Source: Arthrobacter sp. ISL-30
GTDB lineage: Bacteria > Actinomycetota > Actinomycetes > Actinomycetales > Micrococcaceae
DNA length: 64,000 bases
Reading direction: 5' to 3'
Assembly (NCBI RefSeq): GCF_018613855.1
Contig: NZ_JAGGPK010000009.1
Location: forward strand, 130,891 to 194,890
Shown in pieces: positions 41,899-53,033 of the stretch. Numbering within the stretch: the first letter of the stretch is position 1; every line of letters begins with the position of its first letter. Below the pieces are notes generated by a model that saw nothing but the letters and a program-made list of their open reading frames with translations, searched no databases and was not told where the DNA came from. The position numbers and the translations under genes were made by a program.

Positions 41899-41900
41899 TT
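41715..41900 (-). ncRNA. Candidate structured cis-regulatory RNA, copy B
   Basis: Counterpart of copy A. Pseudoknot pairings are CCGGCGA (41718-41724)/TCGCCGG (41766-41772), AGGCC (41735-41739)/GGCCT (41759-41763) and CTGGGG (41728-41733)/CCCCAG (41774-41779). Upstream on the minus strand are the conserved CTTTCCAGTAAAC segment (41847-41859 on the plus strand) and a GAGTA/TACTC hairpin (41882-41896). Every stem differs in sequence from copy A but keeps pairing. The pseudoknot ends 33 bases before ATG 41684. The same strand also carries a 63-codon frame. Confidence 0.65.
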
Positions 41901-41971
41901 TCCCGGCCCGAAAAACAGCCCTGAACTCGAGTAGGCGCGCGCAGGATGTCCGTGTGGAGCCGTTCGCCCTG

Positions 41972-44362
<2,391 letters not shown>

Positions 44363-44494
44363 CGTGTCTCCATCTGTTAGCGGAGCCGCCTTCGCAGTCT
44401 CCGTCGGCACCTGGCTCGATCCAACCAGCTTCGAACAGTACGTCTGATTCTCCTTCGTCGGCACTGTGGCGGCAACGCTTACTCACCAAAGCCC

Positions 44495-44537
44495 ATACCT
44501 AGAGCTACTATGTTTGATACCCTTCAGATCTAGGTAT
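44495..44537. promoter_or_regulatory. Inverted repeat operator between uvrA2 and padR
   Basis: ATACCTAGA (44495-44503) and TCTAGGTAT (44529-44537) are perfect inverted arms 25 bases apart. The right arm ends 10 bases before the padR start. PadR repressors bind such dyads, so this site could control both divergent transcripts. Confidence 0.75.
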
Positions 44538-44547
44538 AGGAGGCGCG

Positions 44548-44910
44548 GTGCGCATTGATAAAGACCTGGTGGCCGCCTCAGCCACTCCGCTTGTACTGGG
44601 CATCCTGTCCGACGGCGACCTGTACGGCTATGCAATCCTCAAGCGCGTGAGTGAGCTGTCGGGTGGTGGGATGCAGTGGACCGATGGGATGCTCTACCCG
44701 CTACTGCACCGGCTCGAGCGGCTCGGCTACGTGTCGTCGTCGTGGGGGACGTCCGACGCCGGGCGCCGGCGCAAGCACTACGCGATCACGCAGGCGGGCC
44801 GGGACGAACTCGCAGATCGACAGAAGCAGTGGACCGTCGTGGCAGACGCACTGCGGCAGGTGTGGCAGGCCACGCAGCGGCCCCAGGCCGTGGTCGAGGG
44901 GTGGGCGTGA
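44548..44910 (+). CDS. PadR-family transcriptional repressor
   Basis: A 120-residue winged-helix regulator: ATPLVLGILSDGDLYGYAIL, then GGMQWTDGMLYPLLHRLERLGYV and the wing GRRRKHYAITQAGRDEL are PadR hallmarks. The GTG start follows TATAGGAGGCGC. It overlaps the next gene by one base, so the repressor and membrane protein are co-translated. Confidence 0.92.
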   Translation: MRIDKDLVAASATPLVLGILSDGDLYGYAILKRVSELSGGGMQWTDGMLYPLLHRLERLGYVSSSWGTSDAGRRRKHYAITQAGRDELADRQKQWTVVADALRQVWQATQRPQAVVEGWA

Positions 44911-46259
44911 TGGAGTCACACGCTGAGCTGGAGGCCCAGATCGACCGGTGGCGCGGATACGTCCAGCGGAGCCAGGCAATCTCCCCCGCCGACGTCGACG
45001 AACTGGAGGACCACCTCCGCGAGCAGATCGCCGACCGGCAAGCCACCGGCCTCGATGACGAGGAGGCCTTCCTCGTCGCCATCAAACGCCTGGGCAACCT
45101 TGACGCCGTCTCGCACGAGTTTGCCCGCGAGCACTCCGAACGGCTGTGGAAGCAGCTCGTCCTGGTGCCGGAGGGTTCCGACGACGCCAGCACACCACGG
45201 TGGCGCGAGCTGGCAATCGTCCTCGCACTCGCCGTCGGGGCAGGTGTGGCGGTCAAGGCCGGCTTTGCCTGGCTCGACGACGGCGGAGCGCTGATGCGCA
45301 ACCTCGGCCTGCTCGTCTTCCCGTTCCTGGCTGCGTATCTCGCGTGGAAGCGCCGCTTCACCGGGCCGGCGACGGCGGTGCTGCTCGTCCCATTCGCCGC
45401 GCTGGCAGTCGCGCTGAATCTCTACCCGTTCGCCCCAGGCGGTTCCACCGAGCTACTCGCCGCCTTGCATGCCCCGGTCATCCTGTGGCTGCTGGTCGGA
45501 GTGGCATACGTCGGAGGCAGGTGGCGGTCTGACAAACGACGCATGGACTTCGTCCGGTTTACCGGAGAGCTCGCGATTTACTACACGCTCCTTGCGCTGG
45601 GCGGTGCAGTCCTGATCGCACTCACACTCGCGACCCTCCAGATCGTGGGCATCGACTTCGAACCGGTGCTGCAGGACTGGATCCTGCCGTTCGCGGTGCC
45701 CGGGGCGCTCGTAGTCGCCGCCTGGCTAGTCGAAGCCAAGCAGCACGTCGTCGAAAACATCGCCCCGGTCCTCACCCGCGTTTTCACGCCCCTGACCGTT
45801 GCCATGCTGCTGGTCCTTCTGGCCGTGCTCGCAGGCGCGGGTGGCTTTGTCGACGCCGACCGCAACCTGCTCATCCTCATGGACGCAATCCTCGTGCTGG
45901 TCCTGTGCCTGCTGCTCTACTCAATTTCCGCCCGCGACCCGCTCGCGCCTCCCGGACTGTTCGATGCCCTGCAGTTGGTCCTCGTTGTCGCGGCCCTGGC
46001 AGTCGACGCCGTGATGCTGACAGCCATGCTTACCCGCATCGCCGAGTTCGGCTTCAGTCCCAACAAGATCGCTGCGCTCGGCCTGAACCTTCTACTGCTG
46101 GTGCATCTGGCCCGTGCGGGCTGGCTCGCCGTTGGATTCCTGCGCCGCCGGCGACCCTTTGCCGCCGTCGAACGCTGGCAAACGCGGTACCTGCCGGTCT
46201 ACGGCGCCTGGGCAGCCATCGTGGTCGTGGTCTTCCCGCCCGTCTTCGGCTTCAGCTGA
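44910..46259 (+). CDS. Polytopic membrane protein with permease-prefix domain
   Basis: A 449-residue protein. The first ~80 residues (ELEAQIDRWRGYVQRSQAIS, DELEDHLREQIADRQATGLDDEEAFLVAIKRLG) match the permease-prefix domain found after PadR genes. About ten membrane helices follow. PadR-prefix-permease pairs often respond to cell-envelope or drug stress. Transport activity is not demonstrated by any motif. ATG 44910 is chosen over GTG 44907. Confidence 0.85.
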   Translation: MESHAELEAQIDRWRGYVQRSQAISPADVDELEDHLREQIADRQATGLDDEEAFLVAIKRLGNLDAVSHEFAREHSERLWKQLVLVPEGSDDASTPRWRELAIVLALAVGAGVAVKAGFAWLDDGGALMRNLGLLVFPFLAAYLAWKRRFTGPATAVLLVPFAALAVALNLYPFAPGGSTELLAALHAPVILWLLVGVAYVGGRWRSDKRRMDFVRFTGELAIYYTLLALGGAVLIALTLATLQIVGIDFEPVLQDWILPFAVPGALVVAAWLVEAKQHVVENIAPVLTRVFTPLTVAMLLVLLAVLAGAGGFVDADRNLLILMDAILVLVLCLLLYSISARDPLAPPGLFDALQLVLVVAALAVDAVMLTAMLTRIAEFGFSPNKIAALGLNLLLLVHLARAGWLAVGFLRRRRPFAAVERWQTRYLPVYGAWAAIVVVVFPPVFGFS

Positions 46260-46261
46260 GT

Positions 46262-46909
46262 TCAGTTTGGAAGTTCTCGTCGGGCTCTCTCCACGTCAGC
46301 GGCGATCTCTGCCTGCCCGCGAGCAGTAAGTCCGCCCACCACGCCGTCGATGTCGGTGCTTGGCCTGTTCTGGCTAAGTTTGGTCTTCGCTTCGATCCTG
46401 GTGATAAGCAGTTCGACGCCGACAATCGCACGCAATTGCCCTGCGATGTAACGATCCGGTGCGTCGTCTACTGACCAGGGCCGACCCGAATCGGCTTCAT
46501 GGAGGTCCGCTTCGTGGAGATCCGTGAGCCGCCTGACGAGATTCGCGAGCCAGACCGGGTCGTCATGGAGTACCAGATTGCCGTAGACGTGGGCCGTGGA
46601 GTAGTTCCACGTGGGGACAACACGCCCATGTTCGGCCTTCGATGCGTACCACGAGGGCGATATGTAGGCGTCCGCACCCTGGATGATGACGAGTGATTCC
46701 CCGATTGGTGACTCCGAACACTGGGCGTTGTTCCGGGCGAGGTGTCCTTGAAGCGCGCCATGTTCACCGATCGAGGGGTCGTAGATGAAGGGCGCGAACG
46801 TGGCGAGCAGACCCAGCGAGGTCATGGTCACCAGATTGCCCGCGGCTGGCCGGGCGAGCAGGTCATGGATTGCGTCGGGGCCGGGAGCGAAGTGCGCTGG
46901 GATGTACAT
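46262..46909 (-). CDS. PaiB-like FMN-binding protein
   Basis: A 215-residue protein of the FMN-binding split-barrel family of which Bacillus PaiB is the type. Motifs: YIPAHFAPGPDAIHDLLARP, GALQGHLARNNAQ, ISPSWYASKAEHGRVVPTWN and the HVYGNLVL segment. PaiB is described as a negative regulator of sporulation and protease genes; the role in this organism is unknown. Convergent with the membrane-protein gene. Confidence 0.9.
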   Translation of the reverse strand: MYIPAHFAPGPDAIHDLLARPAAGNLVTMTSLGLLATFAPFIYDPSIGEHGALQGHLARNNAQCSESPIGESLVIIQGADAYISPSWYASKAEHGRVVPTWNYSTAHVYGNLVLHDDPVWLANLVRRLTDLHEADLHEADSGRPWSVDDAPDRYIAGQLRAIVGVELLITRIEAKTKLSQNRPSTDIDGVVGGLTARGQAEIAADVERARRELPN

Positions 46910-46928
46910 GGTGCATCTTCCTTTGTAG

Positions 46929-47852
46929 TTATTTGGGAATCCGGTTTCGGGAGTCAGGTTTCTGCGTCGAGGCCGGCGGCTTCAGCCGCAGGCGGACGGC
47001 GATGCCGGCACTGAGGACGACGGCGAGCCCTCCAATGATGGTCATCCACGTCAGGGTTTCGCCCAGCAGGAGTCCGGCCCAGCTGATAGTGAGTACGGGC
47101 TGGATGAGCTGGATTTGGCTGACCTGGGCCATGGGCCCGATGGCGAGGCCGCGGTACCAGGCGAAGAAGCCAAGGAACATGCTGACCAGGCCAAGGTAGG
47201 CAAACGCGAGCCACTGGACCGGCGTGCCGGATGGCGGCTGCTGGACTATGGAGAGCGCCGTCAGGGGCACCATGAGGGGCGACGCGAGGACGAGGGCCCA
47301 GGAGACGGTCTGCCATGCGCCGAGCTCGCGTGCCAGCAGGCCTCCTTCTGCATAGCCGATGGCCGCTGCCACGACGGCACCGAGCAGCAGGAGGTCCGCC
47401 CAGTGAAACTGTCCAAAACCGCCAGACTGCACGAAGCCGCCGGACTGCGCGAAGGCGAAGCCGATGGCCGCCAAGGCGCCAACGGCGGCAACCCACCAGA
47501 AAGCTACTGGCAGATGCTCTCGGCCCCGGAGCACTGCCGCCGCGGCCGTGGCTGCAGGCAGCAAGGCGATGACGACGGCGCCGTGGCTGGCCGGAGCGGA
47601 GGTGAGGGCGAAAGAGGTCAGCAGCGGAAAACCGACGACGACTCCTCCGGCGACCACAGCAAGCCGTCCCCACTGCGTTCCTCGAGGGAGACGCTGCCGG
47701 GTGAGGCCGAGGGCGAATGCGGCAAGAACCGCCGCGACGACCGCACGGCCCGATCCGATAAACAATGGGGAAAAGGCCCCGACCGCCACCCGGGTGAAGG
47801 GAACTGTAAACGAGAAGGCCGCTACTCCGAGAAGGCCCCACCACACCCCCAT
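46929..47852 (-). CDS. EamA/DMT-family exporter
   Basis: A ten-helix drug/metabolite transporter of ~307 residues with two EamA repeats; VGAFSPLFIGSGRAVVAAVL and YLGLVSMFLGFFAWYRGLAIG are typical. ATG 47852 (MGVWWGLLGV) is preferred: the earlier ATG 47912 would share bases with the divergent MocR start codon and adds a non-conserved leader. The divergent MocR gene is the likely regulator. Confidence 0.85.
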   Translation of the reverse strand: MGVWWGLLGVAAFSFTVPFTRVAVGAFSPLFIGSGRAVVAAVLAAFALGLTRQRLPRGTQWGRLAVVAGGVVVGFPLLTSFALTSAPASHGAVVIALLPAATAAAAVLRGREHLPVAFWWVAAVGALAAIGFAFAQSGGFVQSGGFGQFHWADLLLLGAVVAAAIGYAEGGLLARELGAWQTVSWALVLASPLMVPLTALSIVQQPPSGTPVQWLAFAYLGLVSMFLGFFAWYRGLAIGPMAQVSQIQLIQPVLTISWAGLLLGETLTWMTIIGGLAVVLSAGIAVRLRLKPPASTQKPDSRNRIPK

Positions 47853-47888
47853 GTTGGAAGCAGACGGTATCACTGGCCGAACAAGAAC

Positions 47889-47900
47889 AGTAGCGCTACT
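47889..47900. promoter_or_regulatory. Palindrome in the EamA-MocR gap
   Basis: AGTAGCGCTACT is a perfect 12-base palindrome ten bases before the MocR start and 37 bases before the preferred EamA start. Its position over both promoters suggests a MocR operator. The shortness of the gap means one of the two mRNAs has almost no leader. Confidence 0.55.
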
Positions 47901-47910
47901 ATTGTCTCTC

Positions 47911-49326
47911 ATGAACAACGATAGCAGTTCCAGGATTGTGACGCGACTGCGGGATTGGATCTCAGGGGTCGCGCCCGGATCCCGACTGCCGTCCACCAGG
48001 TCGTTAGTTGCCGAGTACCAGGCCAGCCCGGTCACGGTACAAAAGGCACTTCAGACGCTCACCGCCCAGGGCCTGATCGAGAGCAGGCCGGGCGTCGGGA
48101 CATTTGTGCGGGCGGTTCGGACTGCACGGCCGGCAGATTACGGGTGGCAAACTGCTGCCCTGGGCTCACCGCGCGCACCTCTTCGCCCGGCCTCTGCCGC
48201 CATGCGCTATGCAGCCAACGACGTCATCGCCCTGCACTCCGGTTACCCGGACCGCGAACTTCTGCCGGAACGGCTGGTGCGGGCCGCCCTGACGCGGGCC
48301 GCCCGAAGCGATGCGGCGCTATCGCGCCCACCGGCAGCGGGACTCCCGGAACTGCAAACGTGGTTCGCACAGGAGCTTGGAGCCTCAACCCCTGCGGGGG
48401 TGACTCCGCCAACAGCAAGCGACGTCATCGTGCTGCCGGGGAGCCAGAGCGGACTGAGCTCTATCTTCACCGCCCTGGTCGGCAGGGGCCAGCCCCTTCT
48501 GTTGGAGTCCCCTACGTACTGGGGAGCCATCCTGGCTGCGGCACAAGCAGGAGTCCGCGTCATTCCCGTGCCCAGTGGTCCCGACGGCCCTGATCCCGAT
48601 GAACTCTCCCGGGCTTTCGAGGAGACAGGTGCGCGGATGTTCTATGCACAACCGAACTACGCCAATCCCACCGGCACCCAGTGGTCTCCGGGGCGGGGCG
48701 AGCAAGTCCTTGCGATCCTGCGCCAGAACGGCGCGTTCCTGGTTGAGGACGACTGGGCCCACGATTTCGGTATCACCACTTCCCCTTCCCCAGTAGCAGC
48801 ACACGACGATTCCGGCCACGTGGTCTACCTTCGGTCATTGACGAAAAGCGTCTCCCCGGCCATCCGGGTCGCGGCTGTCATCGCCCGTGGGCCCGCCCGT
48901 GAGCGCATTCTCGCAGACCGCGCCGCCGAGTCGATGTATGTCAGCGGCATTCTCCAGGCGGCGGCACTCGACGTCGTGACACAACCCGGCTGGCACACGC
49001 ACCTGCGTAGCCTGCGCCACCAACTCCAGTCACGCCGCGACCTTCTCGTCACAAGCCTGCGCGAGCATGCCCCGCAGGCCCACATTGCCCAGATTCCCAA
49101 GGGAGGACTGAACCTGTGGGTGCGCCTGCCGGACGGGACCGACGTCGAAAGCCTCACCCGCGACTGCGAGAGTGCCGGGGTAACAATTGCCGCCGGCAGC
49201 GAATGGTTCCCCGCCGAACCAGCGGGTCCGTATATCAGGCTTAACTACACAGGACCGAACCCTGCCGCCTTCCCGGAAGGTGCACGCATCATTGGCGACT
49301 TGATCGAACGCAACAGCGTCCAGTAA
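47911..49326 (+). CDS. MocR-type regulator (GntR HTH + aminotransferase domain)
   Basis: A 471-residue PLP-dependent regulator. Residues 5-75 form a GntR winged helix (RLPSTRSLVAEYQASPVTVQ), and the rest an aminotransferase-like domain with PLP Lys in LRSLTKSVSPAIRVA and FYAQPNYANPTGTQWS. MocR proteins sense vitamin B6 or amino-acid ligands. It is divergent from the EamA exporter, so it probably controls export of an amino compound. Confidence 0.92.
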   Translation: MNNDSSSRIVTRLRDWISGVAPGSRLPSTRSLVAEYQASPVTVQKALQTLTAQGLIESRPGVGTFVRAVRTARPADYGWQTAALGSPRAPLRPASAAMRYAANDVIALHSGYPDRELLPERLVRAALTRAARSDAALSRPPAAGLPELQTWFAQELGASTPAGVTPPTASDVIVLPGSQSGLSSIFTALVGRGQPLLLESPTYWGAILAAAQAGVRVIPVPSGPDGPDPDELSRAFEETGARMFYAQPNYANPTGTQWSPGRGEQVLAILRQNGAFLVEDDWAHDFGITTSPSPVAAHDDSGHVVYLRSLTKSVSPAIRVAAVIARGPARERILADRAAESMYVSGILQAAALDVVTQPGWHTHLRSLRHQLQSRRDLLVTSLREHAPQAHIAQIPKGGLNLWVRLPDGTDVESLTRDCESAGVTIAAGSEWFPAEPAGPYIRLNYTGPNPAAFPEGARIIGDLIERNSVQ

Positions 49327-49335
49327 CCACAGGGG

Positions 49336-49649
49336 CTAAAACATGTTGACGAGCAGCACGTAGCTGAGCGTTCCGGCGCCAACACTCAGCAATGTCCGGC
49401 GACGGCCGAAGAGGTGGGTTACCGCAGTGACGTGACGGCGATAAGTGCCAGCCCCGCCATCGGCGGGTCGGCCTGGAGGATGCCGCGAAGCGTGGTGGCG
49501 GCCAGGATCCCAAGGATCCCGACGGGCATCCACAGGGCCAGTGCTTTCAGAACGGAGGGAACCTGCTGCCGGGTTCGTGCGGCGTCAAGGGTGAGCGTGA
49601 CGAACAGGGCGCAGAGTGCGAAGTCCAGCCCTTCAATAGGCCCTGGCAT
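49336..49649 (-). pseudogene. Fused azlC-azlD remnant (branched-chain amino-acid exporter)
   Basis: On the minus strand, GPIEGLDFALCALFVTLTLD is the C-terminus of AzlC, running directly into LKALALWMPVGILGILAATT of AzlD, so the AzlC stop and AzlD start have been deleted. A missing base near 49440 then shifts the frame before AVTHLFGRRRTLLSVGAGT, the AzlD C-terminus. Most of AzlC is gone. A decayed lrp gene lies next to it, as expected for an azlCD-lrp locus. Confidence 0.75.
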
Positions 49650-49656
49650 CAGGGGT

Positions 49657-50090
49657 ATGGACTCCCTGGATAGAGCAATAATCGAAGTGCTGGAGCGAGA
49701 CGGGCCGCATTTCCAATGTTGACCTCGCGTCGGAAGTCGGCCTTACCCCTGGTCCATGCTTGCGACGTGTGCAGCGCCTGGAAACATCCAGCGTCATACG
49801 GGGGTATCGGGCAGACATTGACCCAAACGCGATCGGGCGGGATTCGAAGTTATCCTCGACGTCGACCTCACCAGCTTTGACAGAGCAAGCGTCGACCGCT
49901 TCGAAAACACCATGGCTGCCTTCGATGAGGTCACCGAACTGCACCGGCTGTTCGGCTCACGGACTACTTCATCCGCCTCCAGGTGAAAGACCTCCAGTCG
50001 TACGAAGCCTTCCTCAGCGACCGGGTACTCACCATCCCTGGAATCCAAAAGGTCAGCTCCCGGTTCACCATGAAAACCATCAAGAGCTGA
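49657..50090 (+). pseudogene. Lrp/AsnC regulator with three frameshifts
   Basis: Fragments in changing frames read MDSLDRAIIEVLERDG, NVDLASEVGLTPGPCLRRVQ, GFEVILDVDLTSFDRASVDR and DYFIRLQVKDLQSYEAFLSD, a whole Lrp/AsnC protein of ~145 residues. Shifts lie near 49705 (extra C), 49841 (missing G) and 49962 (missing G). It would have regulated the adjacent azlCD exporter. Its last 11 bases overlap the end of the convergent EamA gene. Confidence 0.85.
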
Positions 50091-50976
50091 CCTTTGAAGA
50101 GCTGACCTTGGAGAGGGCACCGAACCAGACGCCGGCCATGACCAGTGCGGCGCCGAGGACAGCGGCCAGGGTCACTGGCTCGTCGATGAGCCATGCCGCC
50201 AGCCCCAGGGTGACCACCGGAAACAAGACGAACATGTACGACGCCGCCGACGACGTCCACGTACGCACCACAAGCAGGACCAGGACGAACAACCCGACCG
50301 ACCCCAGCGTCACCAGGTAGACCAGCGCGGCGGCGACGTCGGGCTGGCGCGGCAGCGCCCAGGCCTCGCCGACCGAGGCCGACAACGCGATCAGCAGCGG
50401 CGCGGCAATTGCCATGGCGACGGCGTTCGTCATGGCCGGGTGGTTGGCAGATAGGTGCTTCCCCAGGATGATGCTCTGGCCTATAGCCAGGGTCGCCCCG
50501 AGCATGGCTAGTACCGAGCCCACCGGGGCGCTGACCCCCTGCGACCCAAGGACCATCCAGGCTATCCCTCCGATGGCGAGGACAGACCCAGCCACGGCTC
50601 TCAAGGTGAACCGCTCCAGTCGCTGGGTCACGGCCAGGAGCAACGTCACGAGCGGCACCCCTGCCATGACGATCGTCGCGGTTCCAGCGGTAGCTTGCGT
50701 CAGCGCCCAGTACATCAGCGCATACGGGATGGCGAAGGCGAGGACGCCGTAGACGGCCGTCATGGCCAGAAGTCGGCCACGTGGCCACTGCAGACGCAGG
50801 ACGAGGGCGACCATGACGAACAGCACTGCGGCGAGCCCGAAGCGCAGGCCAGCGCCCCAAAACGGGGCAAGCTCCTGGTTGCTGACTCGAACGGCCACGA
50901 AGTTGGCTGCGCCCAAGAGGACCGCCACGCTGAAGGCGGCCAGGGTCAGGCGAGGTACTTGTCGTGCTAGCTTCAC
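50080..50976 (-). CDS. EamA/DMT-family transporter
   Basis: A ~298-residue ten-helix transporter: LTLAAFSVAVLLGAANFVAV, YALMYWALTQATAGTATIVM and SAASYMFVLFPVVTLGLAAW. The C-terminus ends in a repeated KVSSSKVSS caused by a 15-base direct repeat in the DNA. The start is uncertain; GTG 50976 lies 11 bases after the YccF stop, and the longer upstream frame overlaps that gene. Substrate unknown. Confidence 0.83.
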   Translation of the reverse strand: MKLARQVPRLTLAAFSVAVLLGAANFVAVRVSNQELAPFWGAGLRFGLAAVLFVMVALVLRLQWPRGRLLAMTAVYGVLAFAIPYALMYWALTQATAGTATIVMAGVPLVTLLLAVTQRLERFTLRAVAGSVLAIGGIAWMVLGSQGVSAPVGSVLAMLGATLAIGQSIILGKHLSANHPAMTNAVAMAIAAPLLIALSASVGEAWALPRQPDVAAALVYLVTLGSVGLFVLVLLVVRTWTSSAASYMFVLFPVVTLGLAAWLIDEPVTLAAVLGAALVMAGVWFGALSKVSSSKVSS

Positions 50977-50987
50977 ACGCGGCGCGG

Positions 50988-51389
50988 CTACCGGTAGGAG
51001 CTCACGAACGGCCGGTCGGTCGGAACGATCTGCTTGCCCAACGGCATCAGCGACACCGGAATCAGCTTGAGGTTGGCGATTGCCAGCGGGATCCCGATGA
51101 TGGTGATGGCCATGGCAAAAGCCGTGACAACGTGTCCGATCGCGATCCAGATACCCGCCACGAGCAGCCAGATCACGTTGCCAAGCAGCGGGAACACCCC
51201 GCTTCCTCCGGGCTTTTCCACCACCATGCGCCCAAACGGCCAGAGGGTGTAGGCCGCGATCCGGAACGACGCCACTCCCCAGGGAATGGTGACGATCAGG
51301 AGGCAACACACGATGCCCGCAAGGAAGTAACCCAAGGCCAGCCACAGCCCACCGAAAATCAGCCAGATGATGTTGAGCAGCGTCTTCAT
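50988..51389 (-). CDS. YccF-family inner-membrane protein
   Basis: A 133-residue protein with two repeated units, each of NIIWLIFGGLWLALGYFLAG or NVIWLLVAGIWIAIGHVVTA followed by PWGVASFRIA or PLAIANLKLI, the YccF pattern. About four membrane helices. ATG 51389 (MKTLLNIIWL) is the family start. Function unknown; homologues associate with DUF307 annotation. Confidence 0.88.
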   Translation of the reverse strand: MKTLLNIIWLIFGGLWLALGYFLAGIVCCLLIVTIPWGVASFRIAAYTLWPFGRMVVEKPGGSGVFPLLGNVIWLLVAGIWIAIGHVVTAFAMAITIIGIPLAIANLKLIPVSLMPLGKQIVPTDRPFVSSYR

Positions 51390-51477
51390 GGTTCCATTGT
51401 CCACTGCCGACCCTGCCCGAAGCCTAGGGGTTCGCCCTGAACCGTCCCTGATCTCTCTCAAGTTTAAGGATCAGATG

Positions 51478-51924
51478 CTATTTGCAGTTGGCGCCGAGCC
51501 AGGCGGTGACGGGTGCCATCGCCTGCTCAAACTTGCCGCTGGAATAGACGGTCTGGTCACCCAGGCCAGCGATCGCGGTGTCCTTGAGCCGGGTGAAATC
51601 AGCTTTGACGCTTTCCGGCGCCCGCTCAGCAGTTGAGGCGAGGTCGGCCTTGAACTGCTCCAGTTCAGCAGTCTTTCCCTGCGCCACGTACATCGGCAAC
51701 AGTGAAGAACCCGTTGCCTGCTCCGAGATGGTGGAGCAGGCTTCGGCTGCCGAGGCGAACTCGCCAAAGGGCCCGGACGATTTGCTGGGGCTGGCACTGG
51801 CGGCGGCGGAACCTGCCGGAGCAGCGGCCGACGGCGCGCTGGCAGCTTCCGGGGCGGAGCAGCCGGTCAGTGCCAGTGCGCTGAAGAGGGCGGCGGCGGT
51901 CAGAGGCTGTGCAAGTTTCTTCAA
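51478..51924 (-). CDS. Small lipoprotein
   Basis: A 148-residue exported lipoprotein: signal peptide KLAQPLTAAALFSALALTGC with lipobox LTGC, an Ala/Ser/Pro linker, then a helical domain with one Cys in EACSTISEQ and one at the C-terminus (GANCK) that may form a disulfide. No family recognised. It stands alone. Confidence 0.8.
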   Translation of the reverse strand: MKKLAQPLTAAALFSALALTGCSAPEAASAPSAAAPAGSAAASASPSKSSGPFGEFASAAEACSTISEQATGSSLLPMYVAQGKTAELEQFKADLASTAERAPESVKADFTRLKDTAIAGLGDQTVYSSGKFEQAMAPVTAWLGANCK

Positions 51925-52075
51925 GGGTCACATTTCTGCTTGGTCGTGTGCCCGGAACCCGTTCGACTTCCGGCGGCAATGGCGTTCTGTCCCCGGTGTG
52001 GGAGTCTAGCGGGGATGGCCGTCCACGTTCCAAGTTGACCACTCGAGCAGGAATGCGCATCACGCGCACGCGTTC

Positions 52076-52552
52076 CTAAGTGTTCGCCAGCAACTTGTCC
52101 AGCTTTATGAAGGAGCTGCCCCAGCCTTCGCGGGTCATCTCGACCCATTCGGTGCTGTCGAAAGGACCCTGGGTCAGGTGGAGCCGTGTTCGGCCGCCGC
52201 CCAGATCCTCGAACTCAAGGCGCATTTGAAGCTGCAGCGGGATGCCTTGCTCGGGGTGTGCCATTTCGCCGGCCACCAGCAGCACCGGTGGCTCATAAAC
52301 AGAGATTGTGGCGTTAACAGGTGATTCCTTAGCCTCGCCGCCCTCGTCCCAGGTCATAACGACATTCCAGGCACCGCCGACGCGGGGTTCAATGACGATC
52401 CGGTCACGCGGGGAATCAACGCCTTCGGGCCCGAACCACGCGGCTAGCTGGTCGGGATCCATGAAGGCCCGGAAGACCAGCTCCCGTGGAGCGTCGAAGT
52501 CCCTGGTCATGGTGAGGGTGTGGGACTCAGTGGTGTCTGGTTGCATGTTCAT
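52076..52552 (-). CDS. SRPBCC/AHSA1-domain protein
   Basis: A 158-residue START-fold protein: TMTRDFDAPRELVFRAFMDP, LAAWFGPEGVDSPRDR and GWGSSFIKLDKLLA match the Aha1/CalC-like family. AGGAG precedes ATG 52552. It overlaps the upstream ArsR gene by four bases; ArsR-SRPBCC pairs are common in Actinobacteria and likely respond to a hydrophobic ligand. Confidence 0.9.
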   Translation of the reverse strand: MNMQPDTTESHTLTMTRDFDAPRELVFRAFMDPDQLAAWFGPEGVDSPRDRIVIEPRVGGAWNVVMTWDEGGEAKESPVNATISVYEPPVLLVAGEMAHPEQGIPLQLQMRLEFEDLGGGRTRLHLTQGPFDSTEWVEMTREGWGSSFIKLDKLLANT

Positions 52553-52926
52553 TGCCTGACTCCTGGTTCTGGTGATTGTTCCTGGTGATCTTGTTCTTGC
52601 TGATCTTGCTGGATCCTTCGCAGATGCGCATCGAGACGGCTGAAGCTGGCGTCCCAGAAGCGCCTGTACTTGTCCATATATTCCGTAGCCTCGCGGAGCG
52701 GTGCGGCCTCGAGTTTTGAGGAACGCCACTGCGCGTTGCGGCTCCTGGTAATCAGACCGGCCGCCTCGAGCACTTTGAGATGCCGGGAGATTGCCGGGAG
52801 GCTGATGTCAAAGGGTTCAGCCAGCTGATTCACGGTGGCCTCGCCCTCGGCCAGCCGGGCCAGGATGGCCCTGCGGGTGGGGTCGGCAAGCGCCGAGAAG
52901 ATGAGGCTGAGCCGGTCCGTTGACAT
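52549..52926 (-). CDS. ArsR-family regulator
   Basis: A 125-residue winged-helix protein: LIFSALADPTRRAILARLAE and LPAISRHLKVLEAAGLITRS. No metal-binding CxC is present, so it is not a classical metal sensor. The C-terminus is Gln/Glu-rich (RIQQDQQEQDHQEQ), likely disordered. It is the first gene of a two-gene operon. A TTAACACTCTTGCTAATTAA stretch with TGTTAAA downstream may be its operator. Confidence 0.9.
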   Translation of the reverse strand: MSTDRLSLIFSALADPTRRAILARLAEGEATVNQLAEPFDISLPAISRHLKVLEAAGLITRSRNAQWRSSKLEAAPLREATEYMDKYRRFWDASFSRLDAHLRRIQQDQQEQDHQEQSPEPGVRQ

Positions 52927-53033
52927 CGTGGTTTGCCTTTGTATTTAACACTCTTGCTAATTAACCGATGTGTTAAATATGGGCCACAAAAGCACCCATG
53001 TCAAGGGCTTCCGGAGCCCTTATTGGGAACTGT

